Assembly: GCF_000003855.2 (NCBI RefSeq) | Contig: NW_003101673.1 | Span: forward strand, 1,354,107-1,418,106 | DNA length: 64,000 nt | Origin: Blastomyces gilchristii SLH14081 | Taxonomy: Eukaryota; Ascomycota; Eurotiomycetes; Onygenales; Ajellomycetaceae | Direction of reading: 5' to 3' | Shown here: positions 45,195 through 57,089 of the stretch, piece by piece | Layout of the letters: each line of letters begins with the position of its first letter | How positions within the stretch are numbered: position 1 is the stretch's first letter | Notes under the pieces: generated by a model | Told to the model about the DNA's origin: nothing | The model's input: the letters and a program-made list of their open reading frames with translations, nothing else | Database searches by the model: none | Position numbers and translations under genes: made by a program

Positions 45195-45700
45195 TAGACT
45201 GACCGTGTGACCGTGTCTGAGACCAGGATCAGATTTTTTAATAGTCTCATTACCAATTCGACTGATTTCATTATACAGTTTTAACATTAGATAGTAGTTT
45301 CATACTGTCTCAGTGAAACTTACTGTCTACTCTTATCACATTTTTCAAATGAAATCATGATTTCCACTTCTCAATTTAAATTATTTTTATTGCTTTAAAT
45401 GACTTTAAATCTCATTTGAGTGTTATCAAAAAGTGTTACTTTTTAAAAAATTAAAAATAGTCTAAAAAAAACCTTAAAATGTCTAAAAATAGTAACTTTA
45501 TGCCAAGAATGAGACTAAATGAGATCAAATGAAACCACTTTCTCATTTTTTTCAAGTCATGATTTCATTTTAAAATCTGATATATAGTCACTTTACATGT
45601 TTTTTTAATAGTCAGTCCCAGCGGGATTCACGTCAAGAAATGTATGAGATCAGATCAAATGAAACTAAATGTGAAATTCATGATCTCAGCGGCTAGTCTA
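45195..45700. mobile_element. MITE2, 506-bp hAT-like non-autonomous element
   Basis: Same length and sequence as MITE1. Ends TAGACTGACC...GGCTAGTCTA, 8-bp TSD TCTGTAAG at 45187-45194 and 45701-45708. It is less mutated than MITE1 (keeps gaccgtgtgaccgtgtc and cagcgggattcacgtc). It lies in Z between RT and RNase H. Confidence 0.88.
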
Positions 45701-45708
45701 TCTGTAAG

Positions 45709-46450
45709 TGATCTCATGATATCTGAGAAGTTTTATATAAATCACTAATAGAAGTTAGTAAATCTGATAAAGCTTTATACATCTTTCACAGTGCATGAGA
45801 CTTCTTATTCAAGAATAGCAGAGATGTTCTCAGAATTTATTCAGATTTTCTTATCAGCTTCTATAATAAAGTCTAGATATATTATACTTTTAACTTTAAA
45901 ATTATATTTATCTATATCTATTGATGATTCTGCTTCTTACAGTTATTGTAATACTCTTTACACATGTTCTTGATATTCTTTTCTGAATCTGTCAGTGAAG
46001 ATGAGAATGTTATTGAGATATATAGATATAAATTCATTAAGAAAATCTCAGAGTGCTTAGTTAATATACTTCTGAAATATACTGAGAGTATTAGTCAGTC
46101 TGAAAGATGTGACTATTTATTCAAAGAGATTATATTATGTTCAGAATACTATAAGTTACTCATCTTCTTTAATAATACAGATCTTATGAAACACAGTGAT
46201 AATATCTAGCTTTATAAAGCATTGAACTTATTCAATATAAGCTAGAGTTTTATTGATAAGAGATAAAGAATAACAGTCTTTCTTTATTAATCTGTTCAGT
46301 TCTCAATAGTTTACACAGAATCAGAGTTCTTCATCTGATTTCTTTGTAAAGAGAATAGAAGCTGCAGCAGAGAAGTTACTAATATATATAAATTCTTTAT
46401 TCAACAGATTATTAAGTGTCTTTTAAAAAAGAAGAAGTTCATTTCAGAAC
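45709..46450 (-). pseudogene. Z reverse transcriptase remnant
   Basis: Minus frame near 46,430-46,230 reads NLLNKEFIYISNFSAAASIL, then FTKKSDEELWFCVNYWELN and CYSLSLINKTLAYI. This equals the RT block '.L..GFIR.S.SPA..PVLF..K..G..R.CVDYR.LN......YPLPLI...L'. The plus-strand frames at 45791-46209 are shadows. Confidence 0.8.
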
Positions 46451-46950
46451 ATGTTATAAAGAAGATCTTATAATGATTCAGAGTTCTTACTATTCTTCTT
46501 TTTTAACTTGATACTGTGATTCACTTCTGAATCTTGTAAGAGAGATAGATTTATAATATTATTATCTTATCAGAAGACATCTAGATATTCATAATATTAT
46601 TAAGAAAGTTTTATATGAGAATCTGTTATTATAGTATGAAATAACTTCTCTAAAGCTTTCTTGATATTGATTAGACTGATGAAATAGATTGTTATATAAT
46701 TCTACTATTAGTGACTTTGTCAGTGATCTCATCAATGACTTCTTTTTTAAAGTATTTCATAAGTATTAACAGAGATCTGTCTAAGGTTCATAGTCTTGTG
46801 AATATTATCTTCATGAATTCTATCATTATTAGAGAATACTAAGCTTCTGTTTTAAGTATTTAATAAGATGCCTTGTTCAGATAGTCAGGCAAGTTCTAGC
46901 ATAAGATTATAATTAAGATTATTAACTTCATATGCATAAGTATCTTTATA

Positions 46951-47184
46951 TTAATGTTCTTCAATATCTATGTTTAGTTTTATTATATAATGAGTGTGAA
47001 TGTCTTTTAAACTATCAAATTCTGTGAGAAGTTGAGGTTTTGATAAGAGAATATACTGAAGATTATAATATCTTACAACTAAAAATTTAATCATTGTATA
47101 ATGATATAGATCACTATCTATCATGGCTTTTATATTATATATATTATCTATCACAGTAGATATAAGAATCACATTTATTATCAT
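46951..47184 (-). pseudogene. Z retropepsin-like protease remnant
   Basis: 77 open codons with NIKAMIDSDLYHYTMIK, equal to the 'ALIDSG' active-site block of Ty3 proteases. Gly has become Asp (GGN to GAN), which would destroy activity. It is upstream of RT and downstream of gag in element sense. Confidence 0.75.
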
Positions 47185-47299
47185 TTTCTCTTTAAATTAT
47201 TATCATCTGATCTCTTCAAACTTCTGCTTGTGAATTTGAACAGAAGCTAATCTTTTTCCTGTTTTATCAGAGTGTTCTCATAGTTATCTTCTGAATCTT

Positions 47300-48650
47300 G
47301 TTCTAATATAATGTGATTGATGCAGACAGGCGCTGATTCATTCTTTGAGTAAGAAGATACATAGACTGATTAGTAGTTGAAAGTAATATGTTCTGATTAA
47401 TTACAGTTGATGCATACTTTATATTGATATTAATCAGTGACTTCTTCAGAAGTAATCTCAGAGACTCAGAAATTTGTTCAGATAATGAAGACTCTTGTTT
47501 ATATATAGATATTTTAGTTCACTCAATCTATGATGTCTGCATTGTCATTCTTCAGTGCAGATGTATAAGTGACTGAGATGTAATGTCTTCTGTCACTATT
47601 CTGTATACTCTTGAGCTTGATCAGACAGTCATTCAATGTCTGAAGTTGTATACAGAAGCCTTTATAAGTTGAGTCTTTATCTACACTTATAAGAGTCTGT
47701 AAGAGTTTAAAAGTTAATGTCTTCTTAAGCATACTAATCTTCATTCAATTCTCTCAAGATTGATCACCTGCTTCTAGAATCTTGATGTCAAAGTCAGAGA
47801 TGAATGTTGTGAGAGAAGTGTTTCTCTGACAGATACTCTGTAACTAATTTAACACTTTCTGTTGTATAGCAGTATCTTGAAACAGAATATCAAGATATTT
47901 AATAATATTATTAGATGTTTATAATACTAATTCATATGCTTTTATTCATGAATGAAACTTCTGTCTTATGTGATTCTTTAATTATTCATTAATATATCAA
48001 TCTTAATTAATTAATGAACTGATGATATCTTCATCTACACTTAGTTTCACAAGCATTTTCAATCTTCATGATAAATAGAGAGTGAGATCAGAAGCATTAA
48101 AATATATAGAAGTATTTAAATATTTCTTCAGTACTTGTATATTTGTATCTGATTCAGTCAGTGTTGAAATTACTTGTGCAGAGGTTTCTAGTTGAGATAA
48201 TTGTTGAATTTTCTTATATTAACATTGTTAAGTTATATGCATATCAGCTATCTGTTGCTGTTGTAATTTCAACATGACTCAGAGTCACTGTAATACTGTA
48301 TCTATACTTGCATTTGAGAGTTCTCTTATATTATCAGTAGATATAGCTGTATTGTTTATCAGATATGTATTATCTGTAAAATCAGAAGAATTGTAATTAT
48401 ATAAATATCTTATATATCTAAGATATCAGAACTCTCAGATCTTTCACTGATATTCTCTTTATAAGATCTTGTTATAAGATTAGAGTGACTGATGAGTAAG
48501 CTTCTATCTAGAGACTTAGTATCTGTTTAACTGATTGAGACTCAGTGTCTGCTTAACTAATTATCATTTCTCTATTTCTTATGTGTTATTATATGTTCAG
48601 ATATCTCAGTGAGTAATCATTTCTAATGAGAAGATAATGAACATTTTTCA
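47300..48650 (-). pseudogene. Z gag remnant with zinc knuckle
   Basis: Zinc knuckle at 47373-47414 reads C-I-N-C-N-stop-S-E-H-I-T-F-N-Y: CX2CX4HX4C spacing with Trp to TGA and the last Cys to Tyr. An open block at 47523-47744 (LLQTLISVDKDSTYKGFCIQ) belongs to the gag body. The rest is broken. Confidence 0.65.
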
Positions 48651-48652
48651 AG

Positions 48653-48787
48653 TGTAAGAGATCTATACTGAATAGATTGATATAATATATAGATCTTATA
48701 ATACAAAAGTGAAAAATATTAGAGAAGAGAAGAAAGAGAAAGTGTGAGAATCAGTGATTAGAGTGAATATTTATACACATATATAGT
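48653..48787 (-). repeat. Z 5' LTR, cut by X3
   Basis: Begins TGTAAGAGAT and matches the 16557 LTR after a 16-base difference. It ends at the X3 boundary, so the remainder lies beyond X3 outside the window. Confidence 0.7.
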
Positions 48788-51543
48788 TATAACATGGCGG
48801 AATCAAAGCAGTGACTAGTCAGCAGTGTCACATAGAGATAGTTGTTTAAGAAGCTGTATAAGTAAGCTTGACTATCTTGCTTGAATAGTGAGCTTGTAGA
48901 CTACAGAGTTATTGCAAGAATATCACAGATATAATACTTAGTATATTAAGAAGATTGTATGAGATACAAAGTAACTCTTATATATATTTCAGTAGAAGAA
49001 AAACAAATCACTGACTTCTTTAATAAGAAGTCAGTATCTAGCTATTCTATATAGATAACAAGTGAATACTCTTCTCTTATTTCATGAGCAAGAATAGTCA
49101 GAGTGATATCTCAGCAGTGTCTTATTATTAAGAAAGAGTAATCTGCTGATCTTATATAGAAGTAGAGTTCTTATATTCATTAATTGAATCTTTCTATAAT
49201 ATATCTGAATAATGTTATAGAATGATTGAAAATCAGTTCAGATAGAATAAAATTATCTATATAAAAGTAATAAGCTATGTAAAACTGTAGCAGAGTCTTG
49301 ATATAGCTGAGAGTGTGATAATACTCTTCTCTTTAAGAGTATAGTCTCAATACTTTTAAGATTACTGAATTAGAAATTATCTTTATTATATAGTAATAGT
49401 TATCAACTAATTAACAGCACATGTACTGTATATAATATAAAGAAATAGATGAGTTTTTCTACTGACTGTGTAGATCTTTCTTTACTCATCTTTATTCAAA
49501 TCAAACATGTAATAAGTGAGTTTCTTATATATTAATTTAAAATGTGAAAAATATAGTTAATAAGTAACTTACAGATCTCTCATCATATTCTGTTCTATAT
49601 ATAAAATTCTCTGTAAAAGTGATGTATTTTAGAAGTAAAGCTAACAGTAGTGACAGGATTTTTTAAAAAGATCTTTTCTCTTATAAAACATTTTTCTTTT
49701 TCTTCTCTCAATTGTAACAGTGAGTGTATGAGAGTATCATTCTTGAAGAATAATAAAGAACTTATTCTGACATTTTCTAGTGAATAAATGTCTTCATGAT
49801 GCAGCTGCAGTCTCTGTGACTGTCAAGAAAGCTCAGTTGAAGGCAGAGACAGCAGTGTCAATGAGCTGTGAGAGCACTGCTCTCATTGTCACATCTTCTT
49901 CTGCTTCTCTTACAGTCACAGTAGTAGTTGCTATGCCTTGTAGTAAGGTATCATTTCTTCTGTCAGTCAGTTCATCTGTGTCTGATCTATTCTCTGCTCT
50001 TCTCACTGCTATTGCAATGCTGCTCTCTCTCTCAATCAACACAGTGATGTATGACCCTGTGTAGTTATTTGAAGAGAATCTCAGAGAGAGCTTGATTCTG
50101 AGAACAGTGACTCTGAGAAGCTCAATCTGTAGTTTCTCTTTCACAGCATGTCTGAGCTCTGCTCAAGATACTGCTGAGTTGAGTCTGCAGAATTCTGTGA
50201 TTTCTTTATCTTCTCTCTGTAAGAAGGCTTCAGTGTGATCTCTGATCAGTATTACTACTTATCTACATTGTGTCAAGCAGCTGAAGAAGAGAGGGATTTT
50301 ATACACTTATTTCTTCTCTTACTCTTATTATTTCTATTATATCTGTAACAATAACTTCTATCTCTCTATAAGTATTATCTCATAGAAAGACATTGTATTA
50401 ACTCTGATAAGAAATCTAGATACTCAAGTAGTACAGAGTAAGAGTCTCAGAGCTTTAAGTATTAATAGATTTTATCAAGACTGAGAAGATCTCTCTTACT
50501 TATCTGTAAAAGAAGATGAAAGTGTAAATCTCTGAGATAAAAAAATATCTCAGAATGACTGATCTTAAAAAGAGATCAGTCAGTGTCATTATTAAAAGTA
50601 CTATAAAGATTAATCACTGATTGAAGAGAATCTCACTTTAATTGAAGTAAATAACTGAGATACTTTATAAATTAATAAGTTAATACTTTAAGTATCTCTT
50701 ATACTCTTCTATAGCATGCTTCTCTATAATACTGTAGTATTAACTTCTTAACAGATAAAGATATCAGTGCTGAAGACTTTAACAGTGAAGAATGAGTTTA
50801 ATAAGAATATAATTATTAATAAGTAGACTCTGATTTCTCTTTTTACTTTTTTAACAGACTGTAGCTCTATTAGAATAACAGCAGTCTGTGAGTTAATAAT
50901 ATTAATCTTTATTAGTTTTAAATATCTCTTTCTTTTCTTATTAACTGCTTCAGAAATTTTATACTTATATAGTCTTATTAAACTTCTAAAAAACTCTTTA
51001 AGAGAAAATAGAAGAAGAGTGTTATAGAGCTTATAAGACACTGACTTATTACTGTAAGATTATCTCTAAAAACTCTTTAAGAAAAAATAAGAAGTTTTAA
51101 GCAGTATTTCTTACTTAATATCTCTGACATGTAACAGAGCAGTCTCTACTAGCTGTTTTATAGTTTACAATCTCTTTCTCAGTATTTTTCAAATACTCAA
51201 GTGATTCTTATGAATTCTCTGATAATAAATAATCTTCTTATTTCATAAGATATTGAAGCTTACTATAATATATTTACTTATTCAATATTTTCTTTATAAG
51301 ATATTCAGTATTACTCTTAATCTTAATATTATCTGATCAAGATAACTCTACTCTGAAGCATTGTTTATAGAACTTTAAATAGAAAATATAAAAAATAGAA
51401 TGAATTAATTTCAATTCTGTGAGTAATTTCAACTTATATATCTGTTTACTTATTACTCTTATTACTAAGAAAGATTCTAGTTATTACTTACTAAGCTTCT
51501 TATACAGTCTTATTATCTTGATATTCTTTACTGAAAGTAGCAC
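48788..51543 (-). mobile_element. X3, left part (3' LTR and post-pol region)
   Basis: 3' LTR at 48788-49320 (533 bp), then polypurine tract and the accessory-ORF region co-linear with X1 18,302-20,240 and X2 54,586-56,785. Y3 interrupts it at 51,544. The rest of X3 is outside the window. It inserted into the Z LTR; its TSD is probably atagt (48783-48787), but the second copy is not visible. Confidence 0.88.
49833..50200 (-). pseudogene. X3 accessory ORF, C-terminal part
   Basis: Minus frame 49833-50144 is open for 103 codons (LQIELLRVTVLRIKLSLRF, then TVLIERESSIAIAVRRAENR) and aligns with X1 and X2 in the same frame. Its stop is shifted upstream compared with the others by one substitution. 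It supports a real protein in this position. Confidence 0.5.
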
Positions 51544-51801
51544 TGTAAGAAATCCCGCTCCTCGCGGATTCTTTACCTCTATTTCTATCTCTCGTGTAAT
51601 TAATAGAGCTAGCGGCCCTTGACTACACACAACTATATAGACTGAAGTTCATGAATACTATTCACAACTCAGCTTGAATGCTATTATACATTTGATCTCT
51701 ACATTTTATCTTTCTATCATAAATACTTCTAGTAGTTAACAGTACATAACACATCAAGCTGCAAACACTTGAATAATCATCTGTAAGTACTTATTCTTAC
51801 A

Positions 51802-54047
51802 TTTCAAGCTCAGTCAGTCAGCAATCACTTATTATAACTGAAAGAACTAGAAATTCACATGCTTCAATCTCTGTGAATTCTACTACAGATACTCAGAAGC
51901 AGTCATCTGAATCATGAATAACTCTTATAAAAGAAGTCTCAGAGAACTTATTAATCACTCATGAAATATCATTCTCTATATCTGTGACAGAGAAATTCTC
52001 TGAACTTATAAATAAATCAATCTCAGTGAAGAACATTCTTGAGCATCTCTTACAGAATCAAGCTATTTTTCTATAAGAAATACTTACTATTTATAAACAC
52101 TCTCAAACTAAGTCTCTAGACATAATCTTCAGAGATATTTACAAATCAAAAAGAAACTTTCTTAAGCTGTAATTACTTAAGATTATCTATTAAATCACAA
52201 TCTATAAAAGCTTTTATAAGTTTGTATTTGAAATTGACTTATAAGTCTGACTATATAACATGAAAGATGAAGAAGCTGTCATCTATATAATGACAGATCT
52301 CTATTACACTGAAGTCAAGAACTGACTGAATTATCTAGAGAATAATCATAAGAGATTCTGCTGATCTGTTCTCAAGATCTATCTAGAGAATAAGTTAAGA
52401 GACTTTATAAGCTGAACAGAGATTATCTGAGCTGTATCATCATATAGAAAAAGAGATAGAAATCTGATAAAAGACTACTCACAGTACTCATGAAAATATA
52501 TATGAATTAAGATCTGTGAAAACAGAGCTCTGAAATAAGATCTGAATAATGATATTTATAAAGAGACTGAATAAAGACATGTAGAACAAGCTCATTAAGT
52601 AAGACTCTAAGTTCTTGACTCTGAAGAAACTGATGACTCTCATTTATTACTTATAGATCACTGTAAGAGTCACAGATCTGTGAAGAGTGGATCATTAATC
52701 AGCTCTACAAGAGTCAGAACAACAGAGAACAGATTTATCAGAAAAAGATGATAAGATATAGAGAGATTTATATCTGACTGCTAAGCAGAGAGAAAGAGCT
52801 TCATAAGCTTCTGTGAACAGAGTGTATAATAGAAAGATTAAGAAAAAGAGACTCTGTTTTATCTGTTCTAAATTAGAATATCTTCACACAAACTGTTCAG
52901 ACAAATTAAAATAGAAATTTGAGAAGTTACAGACAGAGTCAGCAACAGTCTTCTTAAAAATCTTGAAACTGATATCTGAATCTGTTGCTTCTCTGATAAA
53001 AATACTTACTTATAAAGAGAGACTGCATCATAATACTGTACTCTGCAAGTATGAAAAGTATTAATGAACTCAGAATCTCAGATTACTGTGATGTTTCTAA
53101 AGCTTGCAGAGTGAATAAGCTAAAAGATAAAGACTGAGAATCTGCTCTTATAATAAGCAGAGTATAAGAACTCAGATCTGAGAACTGAGAGACTTATAAG
53201 AGTTATCTTTGAATTATAAGATCTCTCTGAAATCTGAAGAAGATTTGCAGAAACTGTAATTATCATGAATATTATAGATAACATGTACTTGAGACTTGTA
53301 TAACTTTAAAGATATAATCTGCACATAGCTGTCTGTGAGTCAGGTTTATACTTTCAATCAGTGTTGACAGACTTACTTATAGAGATAGAATTAGTTAATG
53401 CTGCAGAGTTGATTAGAGAAGACAAGCTTATCTATATAATAACTTTGTAAGTGTCTGAGAATCTCACAGTCATGAAAACTGAGCTTCAGATATCAGAGAA
53501 ATATCAAGATCTCACAGAGATATTCAGCTCAGTAAAGATAGCTGAGCTTTCTTCTTATCATAAGAAGAATCTGATAATAGATTTAATAGAAGAGCAGAAA
53601 TTCTTCTGAGAATCAATCTATAAGCTCTCTTATTACAAGACAGAGGTCTTACAGATCTATATAAAGAAGAATCTGAAGAATAACTTTATTTAATCTTCAC
53701 AGATCTCTGCAGAAGTCTCTGTGATATTCATAAAGAAGAAGAATAAAGATCTCAGATTATATATAGACTATCACAATCTGAACTTCAAGATAATAAAGAG
53801 TTACTATTCTCTGTCTCTGATTGAGAATGTAATTAACTGTCTTACAAGAGCTGTTATATTCATATAACTAAATATAATCAATGTATATACACAGCTGTAA
53901 ATACAGTCTGAGAATGAATGAAAGACTGTCTTTAGAACTGTACTGAGATTGTTTAAATATCTAGTAATATCTTTTAGTCTGACTAATATCTCTGCAGTAT
54001 TTCAGTCTTTCATTAATAAAATACTTTATATATATCTGAATGTTTTC
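51802..54047 (+). pseudogene. Y3 gag, protease and N-terminal RT remnants
   Basis: Co-linear with Y1 9,042-11,290. Several one-base losses around 52,430-52,500 and 53,025-53,045 relative to Y1 shift the frame in addition to stops. RT block at about 53,720-53,920. Confidence 0.75.
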
Positions 54048-54052
54048 ATAAT

Positions 54053-54585
54053 TGTAACATAGCAGAACCGAAGTGATGACTAGTCAGCAGCATCACATAG
54101 AAGTAGTTGTTTGAGAAGTCATATAAGTGAGCTTGACTATCTTGCTTGAATAGTGAGCTTGTAGACTACAGAGTTATTGTGAGAATATCACAGATATAAT
54201 ACTTAGTATACTAAGAAGATTGTATAAGATATACAGTAACTCTTATATATATTTCAGTAGAAGAAAAACAAATCACTGACTTCTTTGATAAGAAGTCAGT
54301 ATCTAGCTATTCTATATAGATAATGAGTGAATACTCTTCTCTTATTTCATGAGTGAGAATAGCTGAAGTAATATCTTAGCAGTATCTCATTATTAAGAAA
54401 GAGTAATCTGCTGATCTTATATAGAAGTAGAGTTCTTATATTCATTAATTAAATCTTTCTATAATATATCTGAATGATGTCATAGAGTGATTGAAAACTG
54501 ATTCAGATAGAATGAAATTATCTGTATGAAAGTAATAAACTGTGTGAAACTGTAACAGAGTCTTGACATAGCTGAGAGTGTGATA
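54053..54585 (-). repeat. X2 3' LTR
   Basis: 533 bp. On the plus strand it starts TGTAACATAG and ends GAGTGTGATA, then the conserved purine tract on the minus strand. Confidence 0.9.
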
Positions 54586-55053
54586 ATACTCTCTTCTTTA
54601 AGAGCATAGTTCTGATGTTCTTAAGATTATCAGATTAGAAATTATCTTTATTATATAGCAACAGTTATCAATCAATTAACAGTGTATATACTGTACAAAG
54701 AAATAGATGAGTTATTCTACTGACTATGTAGATCTTTCTTTTCTCATCTTCATTCAAATTAAATATGTGATAAGTGAGTTTCTTATATATTGATTTAAAA
54801 TATGAAAAATATAGTTAATAAGTGACTTGCAGATCTCTCAATATATTTCATTCTATGTATGAAATTTCCTGCAAAAGTGATGTATTTTAGAGATAAAGCT
54901 AACAGTAGTGATAGGATTTTTTCAAAAAGATCTCTTCTCTTCATGACACTTTTTTCTCCTTCTCTTCTCATCTGTAATAGTGAGTGCATGAGAGCATCAT
55001 TCTTGGAAGATAATAAGAGGCTTATTCTGACATTTTCTAGTGAGTAAATGTCT

Positions 55054-55505
55054 TTATGATGCAGCAGCGGCCTCTGTGACTGTCAAGAAAGCCAGGTTGG
55101 AGACAGTGGCATCAATGAGCTGCGGGAGCACCACTCCCATTGCCACATCTCCTCCTGCTTCTCTCGCAGCCGCGGCGGTAGTTGCCGTGCCTTGCAGTGG
55201 GGTGTTGTCCCTTCTGCCGGCCGGTGAGTCTGCATCCGGTCTGTCCCCTGCCCCTCTCACCGCTGTTGCAACGCCGCCCCCCCCCTCAGCCAATACAGTG
55301 GTGTATGACCCTGTGTGGTCATTCAGAGAGGAACCTGAGGAGAGCTTGATTTCAGAGACAGTGACTCTGAGAAGCTCAATCTGTAGTTCCTCTCCTGCAG
55401 CATGTCTGAGCCCTGCTCAGAATACTGCTAAGTTGAGTTCACAGAGTTCTGTGATTTCTTTATCTTCTCTCTGTGAGAAGGCTCTGATGCAGTCTCTGAT
55501 TAGTA
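55054..55505 (-). pseudogene. X2 post-pol accessory ORF, best-preserved copy
   Basis: Minus frame ends at 55054 with TVTEAAAAS and stop. It is open upstream to a TGA (probable Trp) and then on to about 55,505: VVVLIRDCIRAFSQREDKEI, TELCELNLAVF, ELQIELLRVTVSEIKLSSG, NDHTGSYTTVL. A Gly/Ala/Arg-rich tail follows, encoded by the unmutated patch. X1 and X3 have the same frame. No domain is recognised and the start is unclear. The position between integrase and the polypurine tract suggests an extra element-coded protein. The plus-strand 216-codon frame over 55040-55690 overlaps it and I consider that a shadow. Confidence 0.55.
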
Positions 55506-57089
55506 CTACTACTTGTCTACACTGTATCAAGCAGCTGAAGAAGAAAGGAATTTTATACACTTATTTCTTCTCTTACATCTATTATTTCTGTTATATCTGT
55601 AACAATAACTTCTATCTCTCTATAAGTATTATCTCACAGAAAGATATTGTATCAGCTCTGATAAGAAGTCTAGATACTCAAGCAGTATAGAGTGAGAATC
55701 TCAGAGCTTTAAGTATTGATGAATTCTATCAAGACTGAGAAGATTCTTCTTACTTATCTATAAAAGAAGACAAAAGCATGAATCTTTAAGATGAAAAAAC
55801 ATCTCAGAATAACTGATTTTAAGAAGAGATTAATCAGCACTGCTGTTAAAAGTATCATAGAGATTAATCACTGATTGAAGAGAATCTCACTTCAATTAAA
55901 GCAGATAACTGAGATACTTTATAAGTTAATAAGTTAATATTTTTATATATTTCTCATACTCTTCTGCAGTGCTGCAGTACTAACTTCTTAGCAGATAAAG
56001 ATACTAATATCAGAGACTTCAACAGTGAAGAATAAGTTTGATAAGAGTGTGATTATTGATGAGTAGACTCTGATCTCTCTTTTTACTTTTTCAGTGAGCT
56101 GCAGCTCTATTAAAATAGCAGTAACTCACAGATTGATAATATTAATCTTTATTAATTTCAAATATCTCTTTCTTTTCTTATTAACTGCTTCAGGAATTTT
56201 ACACTTGTATAGTCTCATTAAACTTCTAAAAAATTCTTTGAAAGAAGATAGAAGAAGAGTGTTACAGAGTCTATAAGATATCAGCTTATCACTATAAGAT
56301 TATCTTTAAAAAAACTCTTTGAGAAAAAATGAGAAGTTTTAAGTAGTATTTCTTACTCAATATCTCTGATATATAGCAGAGTGATCTTTACTAGCTGTCT
56401 CATAGCTTATAATCTCTTTCTCAGCATTTTTCAAATGCTTAAGCAGTTTTCATGAATTCTCTAATAATGAATAATCTTCTTATTTAACAAGATATTGAAG
56501 CTTGCTATAATATATTCATTTATTCAATATTTTCTTCATAAGATATTCAGTATTACTCTCAATCTTGATATTATCTGATCAAGACAGCTCTGCTCTGAGA
56601 TATTACTTATAGAGCTTTAAATAGAAAATGTAAAAAACAGAATGAATTGATTTCAATTCTGTGAGTAATTTTAACTTATATATCTACTTACTTATCACTC
56701 TTATTACTGAGAAAGATTCTAGTCACTACTCACTAAGCTTCTTATACAGTCTCATTATCTTGATATTCTTTGCTGAAAGTAGTACTTAATTCTCTATTAA
56801 AAACTTTATTAAAAGATGTTTTTAATTATAGTATTTTATCTACTACTTCTAGACACAGTGAATGCTTTTCACTGTCTTCTCATGAATTTTATTTAAAAGT
56901 TTCAATCTCACTTTTACTTCTAATACTGAGAAATACTTTATTCTCTATATCTGTCTGACATTCTGACTGTCTATTTCTCTCTTTAAAATGTTATTCACAA
57001 TATCACTGAGTAATGAAGAATTATATTTATAATAAGCATAGAAAGAAGATATCTTTAAGATTACATTCTTTACATTATTATATATGAAT

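Larger units (their letters stand above)
16557..48787 (-). mobile_element. Z, Ty3/gypsy chromovirus, interrupted by at least six insertions
   Basis: Minus-strand element. The left LTR end is TGTAAGAGAT at 16557 and the right LTR end TGTAAGAGAT at 48653, cut at 48,787 by X3. Own sequence is 16557-17043, 17558-17768, 27503-28136, 28510-28662, 44223-45194 and 45709-48787. Reading right to left gives gag with zinc knuckle, protease, RT, RNase H, integrase, integrase C-terminus and chromodomain in correct order across the gaps. That is good evidence these pieces are one element. Strongly mutated. Confidence 0.8.

Noticed and set aside
45791..46209. Plus-strand frames of 60 and 81 codons
   Set aside because: They are antisense to the Z reverse transcriptase remnant.
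55040..55690. 216-codon plus-strand frame in X2
   Set aside because: It overlaps the accessory ORF on the minus strand, the coding strand of the element, and is longer only because of the unmutated patch; I treat it as a shadow.
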